Source: Porticoccaceae bacterium (GTDB lineage Bacteria; Pseudomonadota; Gammaproteobacteria; Pseudomonadales; Porticoccaceae). From it: a stretch of 64,000 nucleotides of DNA. The DNA lies in NCBI GenBank assembly GCA_902557735.1, contig CACEBC010000007.1, positions 18,442-82,441 of the forward strand, read 5' to 3'. Under the pieces are notes generated by a model. The model ran no database searches. It was not told the DNA's origin and saw only the letters and a program-made list of their open reading frames with translations. The position numbers and the translations under genes are program-made. Of the stretch, positions 1 to 9,770 are shown piece after piece (position 1 is the stretch's first letter; each line of letters begins with the position of its first letter).

Positions 1-327
1 CTTCCGCATCGAAGAATCTAGCCCCCAAGTCACAATATTCAAATTTTTGGATGGATGCATTTGCTATGATTACCACTCCCTGCACCTCTGACGGTTACGG
101 ACAATTCTTTTGAGATGCTTAGCAGCGTCGAAGGGCTTAATTTTTTAGATCAGCATCCAAGTGATCGTCCTTGACAACTGTGGGATTTGTTCATTGAAAT
201 TATGGAAGTAACGTCTGACCCAAATTCTGCTTATTGCGTCCTCGACTAGGAAGATTACGACTCTCATGTTAGATTTTTATTTTTTCCCACTGCAGACGAG
301 GCTCACATCAATATAATAAAGCAATAA
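1..327 (+). pseudogene. Possible decayed gene remnant (3' part), unknown family
   Basis: No intact reading frame covers the window start. From about position 91 to the TAA at 325-327 one plus-strand frame reads like ordinary protein sequence but carries an in-frame TGA (at 172-174) and TAG (at 247-249). The stretch before about 85 reads sensibly in the next frame (it begins FRIEESSPQ). A gene tail with one frameshift and two nonsense changes would explain this; both stops could come from C-to-T changes. I do not recognise the family. It could also be non-coding sequence that reads open by chance. Confidence 0.3.
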
Positions 328-357
328 AATTCTTGCTAATCATTTTGAAATTAAAAA

Positions 358-612
358 ATGTGCTTCAAAGAGACCTTTTTGGGTTGCCGCGAAAACCAGT
401 CCAGCAAACTTTTCGATATCACGATTTGGATATGCTTACAGTCAGAGCAAATTTGTGATGTTACTGAGCAAAGACACGATGAAATGGTAAAGAACCAGAA
501 AACACAAAATGTCTTGATAAGAGAGATATTTGTTATAATTGCAGGGTTCGGCGGATTGATAGTCGGTGTTGGGGAAAACAAGTTTGATGGAACAAGTCCC
601 GAAGATCTCTGA
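358..612 (+). CDS. Doubtful small ORF with one hydrophobic segment
   Basis: An 84-codon plus-strand frame with one hydrophobic stretch near residues 58-72 (EIFVIIAGFGGLIVGVG), which could be a membrane helix. There is no convincing ribosome binding site before the ATG, and an equally long ORF lies on the opposite strand over the same bases, so coding is not established. No family is recognised. It sits between the possible gene remnant at the window start and a hairpin before the efflux genes. It may be part of the same degraded region. Confidence 0.15.
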   Translation: MCFKETFLGCRENQSSKLFDITIWICLQSEQICDVTEQRHDEMVKNQKTQNVLIREIFVIIAGFGGLIVGVGENKFDGTSPEDL

Positions 613-670
613 AAAACACCTTTTTTATTTTCCAATTATGCCCTCGATCAAATGGGCTTTTCGTATAGAC

Positions 671-703
671 GCAAAAGGCGACAAAGCCTTTCGCTAGTTT
701 TTT
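671..703 (+). terminator. Terminator-like hairpin upstream of the efflux operon
   Basis: GCAAAAGGC at 671-679 pairs with GCCTTTCGC at 686-694 with one mismatch around a 6-nt loop, and a T run follows at 698-703. It ends just before the ribosome binding site of the adaptor gene, so it may end upstream transcription or act as an attenuator. Structure was judged by eye only. Confidence 0.35.
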
Positions 704-719
704 CTGAAGGAGAGACGCA

Positions 720-1892
720 TTGATAAAAAAAGCTATTGCGCTCGGACTCATAACGGGCTCCATTGCCATCGCTATCATCATGCATGTGCTCAAGCCAGTG
801 CCAGAGAAATTGCAAATGCCGCAGGCCTCGGTCGCAGTGAAGATTCAACATGTTGAAAAAGTCGATGTGCCTTTGACTATCGAGTCGCAAGGGACCATTA
901 CAGCAAAAACGCGCACCCTGCTCACATCGGAAGTTTCGGGCTCCATATTGGAAGTTTCTGATCGTTTTATCAGCGGCGGCATATTCTCGAGAGGCGATAC
1001 TCTTATGCAAATCGATACGAGCGATTATGATGTGGCACTCCAAAGAGCGGAAGCCCAGCTCATAAGTCGGCAGGCTGCACTCGAATTCGAAAAGGCTCGA
1101 GCTTACCAAGCTAAAAAGGAATGGGCTATGACTGGAAAAGCAGAATCCGAGGCCCCACCGTTAGCGTTGCGTAAACCCTTTCTGTCTGAAGCAAGAGCGC
1201 TTGTACTTCAAGCCGAGGCTGAACTGAAACAATCAAAACTAAAGCTTAGTCGCACCACGATCCGTGCTCCCTATGATGGTATGGTTTCGCAAAAACTCGC
1301 AGATATAGGGCAGTACTTGACGCCGGGCACCCCCCTTGGTGAAATTTTTTCAACTGATGTGGCTGAGGTTAGATTACCACTAACGGAAAAAGATCTGTCC
1401 ATGATGAGTAATCTCAATCAAAAATCAAAAATTATAGACCATGAAATTTTGCTGGAAGGCTCGATAAATGGCTCGAAGGGCCAATGGATTGCAAAGCTGC
1501 ATCGCTTTGAAGGTGAAGTAAATGAGGTTAGCCGCTCACAATTCGCGGTTGCGAATATTGCAGACCCATACCATTTGAATTCTGGTTCGGGCACTTCGAT
1601 CCCGCTCTTGGTTGGAACGTTTGTTAGAGCTTTTATTCCAGGTCGAATAGTCAAAAATATCTACAAAGTACCGAGAAGCAGCCTGATAGAAAATGCCATT
1701 GTTGGCACCGTTGATGAAACGGATCATTTACGCCTGACAGAGGTCGATATTCTATTTTCGGATGACCAATTTTTTTATGTTGAATCAGGTTTATCTGATG
1801 GCGATAGGTTGATCGTCAGTGCCTTAGGCACTCCAATTGAAGGGATTAAATTGGAAATTAAAAACACACCTGAGCTCAAGTCGTCGAGATGA
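720..1892 (+). CDS. RND efflux periplasmic adaptor (HlyD/AcrA-type membrane fusion protein)
   Basis: 390 aa. It links an inner-membrane RND pump to an outer-membrane channel across the periplasm. An N-terminal hydrophobic segment (about residues 5-24) acts as anchor or signal. Then come the first lipoyl half near residues 60-90, an alpha-helical hairpin (about 105-175, Ala/Glu/Lys-rich), the second lipoyl half (motif TTIRAPYDGMV) and beta-barrel domains. The start is a TTG with AAGGAGAG just upstream (about 708-715); no better ATG lies close. The stop overlaps the permease start by 4 nt (ATGA), so the two genes are translationally coupled. No outer-membrane factor gene is present here, so a shared TolC-like channel is inferred. 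Substrate is unknown. Confidence 0.9.
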   Translation: MIKKAIALGLITGSIAIAIIMHVLKPVPEKLQMPQASVAVKIQHVEKVDVPLTIESQGTITAKTRTLLTSEVSGSILEVSDRFISGGIFSRGDTLMQIDTSDYDVALQRAEAQLISRQAALEFEKARAYQAKKEWAMTGKAESEAPPLALRKPFLSEARALVLQAEAELKQSKLKLSRTTIRAPYDGMVSQKLADIGQYLTPGTPLGEIFSTDVAEVRLPLTEKDLSMMSNLNQKSKIIDHEILLEGSINGSKGQWIAKLHRFEGEVNEVSRSQFAVANIADPYHLNSGSGTSIPLLVGTFVRAFIPGRIVKNIYKVPRSSLIENAIVGTVDETDHLRLTEVDILFSDDQFFYVESGLSDGDRLIVSALGTPIEGIKLEIKNTPELKSSR

Positions 1893-4800
1893 ATAAAGTA
1901 TCGATAGGCTTAATCTCTTGGTTCGCTCGCAATCCAGTTGCTGCAAACTTGGTCATGTGTTTTATTTTTTTTGCAGGTGCAATCTCGTCCATAAACATAA
2001 GTAAAGAGATGTTCCCCAGAACAGAAATTCGTTGGGTCAATGTTTCGGTAGACTATCCTGGCGCAGCACCTGTTGAGGTTGAGAAGGGTGTAGTTCTCCC
2101 GATAGAGGCGGCCCTAGAGGGCTTACAAGGCATAAAAACAATCCGGTCAAACGCCTTTCGGGATCGAGCAAATATTGCTTTGGAGATTGACACCAATGAG
2201 GACATTAACGAGATCATGTCTCTTATTGAAAATCGAGTGGATGGAATAACAAATTTTCCAAACGACATAGAAAGACCAGAAGTGATGCGGGCAAGAAACG
2301 AAATCTGGGCTCTGGGTGTTTCTGTATTTGGTGATATGACGCAGCGAGAGAGAAAAAAATTAGGCGAAGAGATACATGACGAATTAATGGCCCTGCCTGA
2401 GGTCAAAGAGAGTATCCTATGGGGGGCCGGCGAGTATGAAATTTCCATTGAGGTTTCGGAGACGCGTCTTCGGGAACTCGATCTAACTTTCAGTGAGATA
2501 GCGTCGGCGGTACGCAACTCTTCCCTCGATCTTCCCGCAGGAATGATTAAATCTGGTAGCGGACATCTTCTGCTGCGAACAGAGGGAAAGTCCTACGACG
2601 GCAGTGATTTTTCTAATATCGTTCTCCGAAGCAGTATGGATGGCTCCCAATTGCTTCTCTCTGATGTAGCAAAGGTAAAAGATGGTTTCGAGGAATCGAT
2701 ATACACGAATCGATTTGATCAAAGACCTGCTTTCACGGTCGGCATTTTTTCTCTTGAGGGTCAAAACGTGTTAGACATCAGTGAAGCCGTGCATGCATAT
2801 GTTGAAAGCAAGCAGGCACAGCTCGGAAATGAAACTAGCATCAGCGCATGGTCAGACGAAGCGTATTATCTAAATGGGCGTCTTGCGATGATGTCTGAGA
2901 ACTTATTTTTGGGTCTAATTTTTGTCGCGCTTGTGCTCACGTTGTTTCTGAACACAAGGGTGGCGCTATGGGTAATCGTTGGCATCCCGATTAGTTTCGC
3001 AGGGGCTTTTTGGCTCATGCCGGCCTTTGACGTAACAGTAAACGTGCTTAGCCTGTTTGCATTCATCATGGTCCTAGGCATTGTTGTAGACGACGCCATT
3101 GTGATAGGCGAAAGCATATATCGGGAGGTTGACGCCGACTACGAAAAAAAACTAGCGGCAAGAAGCCTGGACACGGGAACCTACAGAGCTTCTGTCGAAA
3201 CCGTTGTTGCGGGAACACAACGGGTCGCCATACCATCTACAATTGGAGTCCTCACTACCATGGCTGCGTTCCTTCCAGTCGTGTTTGCCGGCGGTACCTT
3301 TGACGGCATTACTAGAGCAATCGGTATCGTGGTTATTTTATGCCTTGCGTTTTCGCTGATAGAGTCTAAGCTCATACTTCCTGCCCACCTCGTGGGCTTG
3401 ACCCATGGAACAACCCCCGAGAGGTCAGTTAGTCTGATCGGCCGATGCCAGACTGCAGTGTCAAGATATTTGGAGTCGTTTATAACCAATACCTACTTAC
3501 CAGCACTGAAGGTCGCTCTCACCAACCGATACATAAGCATAGCAGGCTTCGTCAGTATCCTGATACTTGCCGTAGCAGCCGTATCCAGCGGTTTAGCAAG
3601 GTATGAGTTTTTTCCAGATGTCCCGGGAGATATTGTGCAAGCAAATGTGACTATGCAGGATGGGAGCTCACCAGAGAATCTCACGGAAACCATGCAAATT
3701 ATCGAAAGTGCCATTTATGAGATACAAGATGAATATCGACGCGAGAGTCCAAATGCAAGTAATTTTATCGAGCATTTAGCATTTTGGGTGGATAGTGATG
3801 TCTCCTTCACCTTCTTTCTGGAGCTCACCAAATCTGAATTCAGGGATATAAATGCATATCAAATCGAGAAATTATGGCGCGAAAAAGCCGGTCTGCTGCC
3901 AAACGTCCGAAAGCAGCGCTATTCTGCAAGTGACGGCAGCATCGGCCCAAAAATTAGTCTCTCGTTGTCAGGTTCAAATCCACAAGAGCTGACTCTAGCT
4001 GGTTACGAATTGCAGAAATACCTTGCTCAATTCCCGGGTGTCTATGACATATATAACTCGCAGGGATCAGGAAGTAAAGAAGTCCTCATTAAATTAAAAC
4101 CTTATGCTGAACAGATTGACATTCGACTGTCTGATATTGCAACTCAAGTGCGGCAAGCCTTTTATGGTGAAGAAGCTCAGCGCATTCAGAGAGGCTCAGA
4201 GACAGTGAAAGTGATGGTAAGGTACCCATATGAAGCCAGACGTTCACTTTCAACGTTGGAAAACATGCAGATTCGCACCCCAAGCGGATCGCCTGTAGCG
4301 ATTGGGGAAGTAGCCTCGATAGATCTTGGCACTGGGCTCACTGCCATCGAACGCCTAGACAGGAAACGCACCGTGACGATTAGTGCAGAGGTCGAGGCAG
4401 GCAAAGTGGAAAGCGACGATGTAATTGCCGATGTGAGCGATTATTTCGTTCCTGGTTTACTGGAAAGATTCCCAAGTGTTGAGTATCGCCTTACCGGGAG
4501 CACTCAAGAAAAAAATACTTACTACACAACTATGACCCTCGGTTTAGCTGCTGCGCTATTTATGATTTATGGTCTGTTGGCTGTGCCATTAAAATCTTAC
4601 GTTCAACCAGTGGTCATTATGTCGGTGATCCCTTTCGGCTTCATTGGCGCAGTAATTGGACACGTGCTATTCGATACCACAATAAATATGCTCTCTGTGT
4701 TCGGAATTATTGCTCTTGCGGGTGTAGTGGTTAATGACAGCTTAATACTTGTGGAATTCAGCAATCGCGAGAGAAACAGGGGCCTCTCGATTGAAAATGC

Positions 4801-5206
4801 TCTGTTGAGCGCGTGCAAACAGAGATTTCGAGCAATTCTGTTGACTACATTGACCACCTTCGTCGGTCTATTGCCCTTATTATTCGAAACCAGTGCTCAA
4901 GCCCAGTTTGTCATACCGATGGCGCTGTCACTGAGCTTTGGCATTTTGTTTGCCTCGACAATAACGCTTGTTTTAATTCCTTGCTTATACTTTTCAGTAG
5001 AGAATAATCACCGCTTCGTTACAATCTTCTTTTTGTTGCCCCTCTTGGCTGGAGCGGGCTATATTATGGTCATTCTCGAAGCACTCAGTTTTTGGCTTTT
5101 TCAGGGACTATTGGCAATACTTGCGTTAATCTGTGCGATATTATTTGCAGCCAAAATGTTTGGTTTCTTGCCGGAGCGCAAGCGCTCGATGGGCTCCTCA
5201 AGCTAA
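1889..5206 (+). CDS. RND-family efflux transporter permease (AcrB/MexF-like)
   Basis: 1105 aa proton-driven inner-membrane exporter of the hydrophobe/amphiphile RND type. A first membrane helix (about residues 15-35) precedes a large periplasmic domain, a helix group near 330-510, a second periplasmic domain and a second helix group near 870-1010. The TM4 region has VLGIVVDDAIVIGE, with the paired aspartates used in proton relay. After the usual last helix there are about 80 further residues with two more hydrophobic segments (near 1040-1090), longer than a standard permease. It is cotranscribed with the adaptor by a 4-nt overlap. Substrate cannot be inferred from the sequence. Confidence 0.92.
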   Translation: MNKVSIGLISWFARNPVAANLVMCFIFFAGAISSINISKEMFPRTEIRWVNVSVDYPGAAPVEVEKGVVLPIEAALEGLQGIKTIRSNAFRDRANIALEIDTNEDINEIMSLIENRVDGITNFPNDIERPEVMRARNEIWALGVSVFGDMTQRERKKLGEEIHDELMALPEVKESILWGAGEYEISIEVSETRLRELDLTFSEIASAVRNSSLDLPAGMIKSGSGHLLLRTEGKSYDGSDFSNIVLRSSMDGSQLLLSDVAKVKDGFEESIYTNRFDQRPAFTVGIFSLEGQNVLDISEAVHAYVESKQAQLGNETSISAWSDEAYYLNGRLAMMSENLFLGLIFVALVLTLFLNTRVALWVIVGIPISFAGAFWLMPAFDVTVNVLSLFAFIMVLGIVVDDAIVIGESIYREVDADYEKKLAARSLDTGTYRASVETVVAGTQRVAIPSTIGVLTTMAAFLPVVFAGGTFDGITRAIGIVVILCLAFSLIESKLILPAHLVGLTHGTTPERSVSLIGRCQTAVSRYLESFITNTYLPALKVALTNRYISIAGFVSILILAVAAVSSGLARYEFFPDVPGDIVQANVTMQDGSSPENLTETMQIIESAIYEIQDEYRRESPNASNFIEHLAFWVDSDVSFTFFLELTKSEFRDINAYQIEKLWREKAGLLPNVRKQRYSASDGSIGPKISLSLSGSNPQELTLAGYELQKYLAQFPGVYDIYNSQGSGSKEVLIKLKPYAEQIDIRLSDIATQVRQAFYGEEAQRIQRGSETVKVMVRYPYEARRSLSTLENMQIRTPSGSPVAIGEVASIDLGTGLTAIERLDRKRTVTISAEVEAGKVESDDVIADVSDYFVPGLLERFPSVEYRLTGSTQEKNTYYTTMTLGLAAALFMIYGLLAVPLKSYVQPVVIMSVIPFGFIGAVIGHVLFDTTINMLSVFGIIALAGVVVNDSLILVEFSNRERNRGLSIENALLSACKQRFRAILLTTLTTFVGLLPLLFETSAQAQFVIPMALSLSFGILFASTITLVLIPCLYFSVENNHRFVTIFFLLPLLAGAGYIMVILEALSFWLFQGLLAILALICAILFAAKMFGFLPERKRSMGSSS

Positions 5207-5295
5207 GTTAGCGGCATCTTAGGAATGCTCACAACATATTGGCTGCACCGCTCTCGCTCTGAATCATCGCGACTTGAACGACAAAACCAACAACT

Positions 5296-6804
5296 ATGGA
5301 CAGACTTAATAAAAAAGAACTTTTGGCTTTGGAAGCACTACCCAGGGACGTCACCATCGGCGATTATGCACTCGAAAATGTGCAACCCGGCATCGTGCAT
5401 TTTGGCGTGGGCAACTTTCACCGTGGTCATCAGGCCAGATATGTAGACGACCTTCTGACTCGAAATCACTTTACCTGGGGCATTATTGGAATTTCCATGC
5501 AATCGAGTCAAGCGAGAGACAAACTGGCACCACAAGACTTTATGTACACTGAGGTAACACTCGGTGAGACCATCAAAATCAAAATTATCAGATCAATACT
5601 AGATATACTTGTTGCCCCTGAAAATCCCTCCAAAGTCGTTGAGCAGATATCGGATCAATGCATTAAATTGGTGACAATAACAATCACGGAAAAAGGTTAT
5701 TACCTGTCGAAAGGAAAACCAAACCTCCATCATCCGAGCCTTATTTCAGACATGAATTCGCTTTCACGGCCAGCCACGATATACGGATACCTGACAGCGG
5801 CAATCATTCGACGTCGGAATGGTTGTTCAGAACCGCTCAGCATAGTGTGCTGCGACAACCTTCAAGGCGGCGGTAATTATTTGCGCAAGGGAGTGCAGGA
5901 ACTTTTAGCTATCCATGACCCAACGAGCCTAGCCTGGTCACGATCGCATGTCAGTTTTTCCTCATCGATGGTAGATCGGGTTACACCAAGCACGGACTCA
6001 AATCTTAGGCAACTCGTTGCCTCTAAACTAGGCCTAGACGATTTCTGGCCAGTGTCCGGTGAGCCGTTCAGCCAGTGGGTTATAGAAAATAATTTTGCCG
6101 CCGAGCGGCCACCGCTGGACTTGGTGGGAGTAGTCTTTAGCAACGATATTAAATTCTATGAACAAATTAAATTACTTTTTTTGAATTCCGGACATTCCAT
6201 AGTGGCAGTATTGGGATATCTAATCGATAAAGAGAATATTCATGAAACATTGGAAGAACCCGCTATCTTTGGATTTCTCCGTGAGGTATTGCTCAAGGTC
6301 GTCCTTCCAGCAACCGAGATGCCCAATAATTTCTATTGTGAAAATTATATTGAAGAGGTACTGGAACGCTTTCAAAATAGAGCTCTCCCTTACAAATTGC
6401 AGCAGGTAAATACCGATAGCTCTCAAAAGATTCAACAACGTTGGTTTCCTGCAATAGACGCTGCAATTGCAAAAAAAATTAATGCGACACCTATGAGCTT
6501 AGTCATAGCCGCTTGGGTCGTGCACGTTGAAAAAGCACTGGGTGAAAAGAAATTAAACGACCCACTGGAAAATGAATTTTATAAAGCCCTAGCTCGTGAC
6601 TCCGAGCGAGACACGACCAGAAACATATCCCGAGACAAAGTGTATGATTTTTTAATACTTGCAGGTGCAGAGAATTTTCTATTTTTCAAGCTCGATGATT
6701 TTATTGAGTCGGTCATCAATTACTACAAAAAAATTAAAGCTGGGAATGTGACTCAAATTTTGAGCCATTTCTTGACTCAACCATCTCTAGATATGAGGAA
6801 CTGA
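5296..6804 (+). CDS. uxuB: Fructuronate reductase / mannitol dehydrogenase family (D-mannonate oxidoreductase)
   Basis: 502 aa NAD-dependent polyol dehydrogenase. The N-terminal Rossmann domain carries GVGNFHRGH (residues 37-45). The catalytic pattern K-x4-N-x2-H is visible as Lys292, Asn297 and His300, typical of long-chain mannitol dehydrogenases. Because the next two genes encode mannonate dehydratase and a KDG-type sugar kinase, the reaction is most likely D-fructuronate to D-mannonate with NADH. Mannitol or tagaturonate specificity cannot be excluded from sequence. Only 3 nt separate it from uxuA, so it is the first gene of a three-gene operon. The start chosen is the ATG that begins MDRLNKK; an earlier ORF in another frame overlaps it and is not real. 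Confidence 0.88.
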   Translation: MDRLNKKELLALEALPRDVTIGDYALENVQPGIVHFGVGNFHRGHQARYVDDLLTRNHFTWGIIGISMQSSQARDKLAPQDFMYTEVTLGETIKIKIIRSILDILVAPENPSKVVEQISDQCIKLVTITITEKGYYLSKGKPNLHHPSLISDMNSLSRPATIYGYLTAAIIRRRNGCSEPLSIVCCDNLQGGGNYLRKGVQELLAIHDPTSLAWSRSHVSFSSSMVDRVTPSTDSNLRQLVASKLGLDDFWPVSGEPFSQWVIENNFAAERPPLDLVGVVFSNDIKFYEQIKLLFLNSGHSIVAVLGYLIDKENIHETLEEPAIFGFLREVLLKVVLPATEMPNNFYCENYIEEVLERFQNRALPYKLQQVNTDSSQKIQQRWFPAIDAAIAKKINATPMSLVIAAWVVHVEKALGEKKLNDPLENEFYKALARDSERDTTRNISRDKVYDFLILAGAENFLFFKLDDFIESVINYYKKIKAGNVTQILSHFLTQPSLDMRN

Positions 6805-6807
6805 GGC

Positions 6808-8013
6808 ATGCTGGAATCTTGGAGGTGGTTTGGTCCAAACGATCCTGTGAGTCTAGATGATGTCAGACAAACTGGCGCAAAAAACGTGGTCAGCGCTCTG
6901 CATGATGTTCCGATTGGAGAGGTCTGGACCATTGGTAAGATTAAAAGCCATCAGTCTTTAATAAATAAATTCAATCGCAGCAGTTCACCACTCAACTGGT
7001 CTGTCATAGAGAGCATTCCATTGCATGAGGATATTAAATTAGGTCGAAAAAATAGTCAGATCTATATACACAACTGGATAACCTCTATGGAGAACGCCGC
7101 AAAATCTGGCATCAAGACCATATGCTATAACTTCATGCCCGTTATTGACTGGACCCGAACTGATCTCAATCTCCATCTCCCGAACGGGGCGTTTGCGTTA
7201 AGCTTTGATTACAAAAAGTTTTCAGCTTTTGATCTGTTTATCCTGCAGAGGCCAAATGCACGAGACGAATACAGTGATTCAGAAATAGACGAGGCCAGAG
7301 AAACTTTCGACAATATGCCTCAAGATCAGCGTGATCAACTGACATCTAACATTATACGTGGTCTCCCCGGAGGTATATCAGGAGGTCATGATTTGAAGGA
7401 TTTCTCGTCAGCTCTGGCAAATTATCAGAATGTGAGCTCTGCTGACCTGAGAGAAAATCTTCATAACTTTATCAGTCAAGTGATTCCCAGAGCTGAATTA
7501 GCAGGCGTAAAGCTGGCCATACATCCAGATGATCCACCTCGAACACTATTCGGATTGCCGAGAATAATTAGTACTCAAAATGACCTTGAAGAGCTGTTCT
7601 CTCGAGAGCCGAGCCCTGCAAATGGTCTAACGTTGTGCGTCGGATCTCTTGCAAGTCGGCGGGACAACGACGTTGTCTCCATTGCGACTCGTTATGCCAA
7701 CCGAACTTACTTTGCCCATTTGAGAGCAGTAAAGTTAGATCGCGACGACAATACATCTTTTTTTGAGGCGAACCATTTGGACGGCGACGTTAATATGATC
7801 AAAATTCTCCGAATCCTCTTAAATGAGGAGCGAAGGCGTCGTCTTGATGATCAGAATAATAAAAATGAAATTTTCTTTCGTCCTGATCACGGGCATCAAA
7901 TGATGGATGACATCGGTAAGAAGATTAACCCAGGATATTCTGCAATCGGGCGTCTTAAAGGTTTAGCAGAGCTAAGAGGCGCCATACGAGCGCTGGCAGA
8001 TGAGTTATCATGA
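6808..8013 (+). CDS. uxuA: Mannonate dehydratase
   Basis: 401 aa, close to the usual length of about 395. It dehydrates D-mannonate to 2-keto-3-deoxy-D-gluconate. Family hallmarks are visible: WRWFGPNDPVSL at the N-terminus, CYNFMPVIDWTRTDL at about 106-120, HPDDPPR with metal-binding His and Asp, the CVGS segment, HLR, and FRPDHGHQM near the C-terminus. The ATG at 6808 follows the uxuB stop by 3 nt, and the ribosome binding site lies inside the uxuB stop region (GAGG). It works between uxuB and kdgK in hexuronate breakdown. Confidence 0.95.
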   Translation: MLESWRWFGPNDPVSLDDVRQTGAKNVVSALHDVPIGEVWTIGKIKSHQSLINKFNRSSSPLNWSVIESIPLHEDIKLGRKNSQIYIHNWITSMENAAKSGIKTICYNFMPVIDWTRTDLNLHLPNGAFALSFDYKKFSAFDLFILQRPNARDEYSDSEIDEARETFDNMPQDQRDQLTSNIIRGLPGGISGGHDLKDFSSALANYQNVSSADLRENLHNFISQVIPRAELAGVKLAIHPDDPPRTLFGLPRIISTQNDLEELFSREPSPANGLTLCVGSLASRRDNDVVSIATRYANRTYFAHLRAVKLDRDDNTSFFEANHLDGDVNMIKILRILLNEERRRRLDDQNNKNEIFFRPDHGHQMMDDIGKKINPGYSAIGRLKGLAELRGAIRALADELS

Positions 8014-8023
8014 GGCGGTTTAA

Positions 8024-8965
8024 ATGAAACATGGCAAATCCTTGGACATAATTTGCGCGGGTGAAGGGATGATGGAGTTGAGAGATGCCTGTTATCGCAA
8101 TCAATACGACAGTCTCTACCGATCCAGCTTTGCAGGCGATGTGCTAAATTTCTCAGTTTATTTAAAACGGCTATGCGACGACTCTCTTGTTCAGCTCCTC
8201 ACGGCGATTGGCAATGATTCGATCAGCCAAAAACTGCATGATTTCCTTGCTAATGAAAGGATCGATACCACACTGGTTGCACGCTCCAAGAATAAAACGA
8301 TCGGACTTTATACTGTCGAGAACGACGAAACAGGAGAGCGGTCGTTTACGTATTGGCGATCCGATTCAGCGGCAAGGAAAATGTTTCACCTTATCGATGA
8401 AGACTTGCTAGCAGACGTTGTAATGAACGCGAATTATTTCTATTTCACGGGAATTACTCTTGCAATCATCGATCAACCCAGTCGGGAAAAGCTTTTTTGC
8501 TTGGCCGACCGGTTTATTAAGAATGGTAAGTATGTGATTTTTGATCCCAACTATCGACCACATTTATGGCATGATAAAGAGGATGCACGGAAACAAATCA
8601 AGCGAGCATATCGATCATGCAATATTTTACTATCGAGTTTTCAAGACGAGCAAATCCTTTGGAACACGAGTAACTCTTCGGAAGTACTTGGCAAGCTTTT
8701 AGAATATCAAATTGAAGAGATTGTTTTGACGAATGGATCAGGCGTCATATTGGCAAACGTCAATGGAAATCAATTTCAAATCGACCCTGTGAAGCCCGAT
8801 GCAATTATTGACACAACCGCAGCGGGGGACGGATTTAATGCCGGTTACATCTCATCGCGACACGCGGGTAACTCCCCAGAATCTTCAATCATCAAGGCTT
8901 CAAAGCAGGCGGCCCAGATTGTCGCATATGCGGGTGCTATAGTAAGGGGTGGCTATAGTTCCTGA
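8024..8965 (+). CDS. kdgK: 2-keto-3-deoxygluconate kinase (PfkB-family sugar kinase)
   Basis: 313 aa ribokinase/PfkB-fold kinase. The C-terminal ATP-site signature DTTAAGDGFNAGYI begins at residue 263, with the catalytic Asp at 269. The N-terminal half has the sugar-binding region (FAGDVLNFSVYLKRL). Its place right after uxuB-uxuA points to 2-keto-3-deoxygluconate as substrate, giving KDPG for Entner-Doudoroff cleavage. Ten nt separate it from uxuA, with GAGGCGG before the ATG. No aldolase, uronate isomerase, transporter or regulator gene of the pathway is in this window, so those lie elsewhere. Confidence 0.88.
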   Translation: MKHGKSLDIICAGEGMMELRDACYRNQYDSLYRSSFAGDVLNFSVYLKRLCDDSLVQLLTAIGNDSISQKLHDFLANERIDTTLVARSKNKTIGLYTVENDETGERSFTYWRSDSAARKMFHLIDEDLLADVVMNANYFYFTGITLAIIDQPSREKLFCLADRFIKNGKYVIFDPNYRPHLWHDKEDARKQIKRAYRSCNILLSSFQDEQILWNTSNSSEVLGKLLEYQIEEIVLTNGSGVILANVNGNQFQIDPVKPDAIIDTTAAGDGFNAGYISSRHAGNSPESSIIKASKQAAQIVAYAGAIVRGGYSS

Positions 8966-9117
8966 CATAGTATTTTTGCATTTATCATGTGGTCTCGCTT
9001 GAGCGCGCTTCCGGTCTAGATAAACCTGCAATAAAAAATCAGTGGGCGACTGTTAAACCAACTGTGAACCGAATAATTCCAGAAACTGTTGAGAGTGACT
9101 GGAGAGGATAGGTTAGG

Positions 9118-9711
9118 TTATAGGCCTACTTTGAGCCCATCACCTGTGGCTTTTACGGCGTCCAATTTCTCTTCCGGGATGTAATCGAATATGAAGGTGA
9201 TGCGGTCTTCACTGCCTTTATTCATTACACTGTGCTGCTTCTGGTTATTCAGTTCATATGCTTTTCCCACCTCAAACCGGTAAGGCTTTCCATCTATCAT
9301 AAAACGCACACGAGAATTTGTGGTGATTGGCACATGGATTCGATGCCCTATATGAAACGAGGGATGTTTGTCAAAATGAGGCATTATAATACCTCCCGAT
9401 ACAAGTTTCGCAGCCATGGCTCTAACAACCAGCCCACCCTCTGGATAAAAATCTTTCAAAATAGATTTCATTATTGGCAATGCCGTATCAGACAATCGTT
9501 CCCAGGCAGACTGCTTGGAGACCTCTATCTGGGGCCATCGTTCCGTATCAACGAACAACATCATTAGGGACTGGGTCTGGTGATGCACCTCATAAGCACT
9601 CTGTCGGTGACTATTGTCCAACCAACTCTGGTCATCAGCGCTTAAAACAGCTTCTATCAAGGCTCCGCTGTCAATATGCCCAAGATCTCTGAGAGGAACA
9701 CCAATGTCCAC
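9118..9711 (-). CDS. Aspartyl/asparaginyl beta-hydroxylase-like 2-oxoglutarate oxygenase
   Basis: 197 aa, single-domain member of the Asp/Asn beta-hydroxylase family (Fe(II)/2-oxoglutarate-dependent). The metal-binding HxD is in MPHFDKHPS, and the distal His is in NQKQHSVMNKG, followed by Arg in DRITF that would bind 2-oxoglutarate. The fold usually hydroxylates peptide or small-molecule Asp/Asn/Pro; the substrate here is unknown. The start is GTG at 9711, with AAGGGG about 6 nt upstream. It follows the flavoenzyme operon on the same strand after 59 nt and could be its last gene. Confidence 0.82.
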   Translation of the reverse strand: MDIGVPLRDLGHIDSGALIEAVLSADDQSWLDNSHRQSAYEVHHQTQSLMMLFVDTERWPQIEVSKQSAWERLSDTALPIMKSILKDFYPEGGLVVRAMAAKLVSGGIIMPHFDKHPSFHIGHRIHVPITTNSRVRFMIDGKPYRFEVGKAYELNNQKQHSVMNKGSEDRITFIFDYIPEEKLDAVKATGDGLKVGL

Positions 9712-9770
9712 TTGTAACCCCTTGAACCCGATAATTCGATGACCTTAATAAATAATAGTGACGGAGTCAA

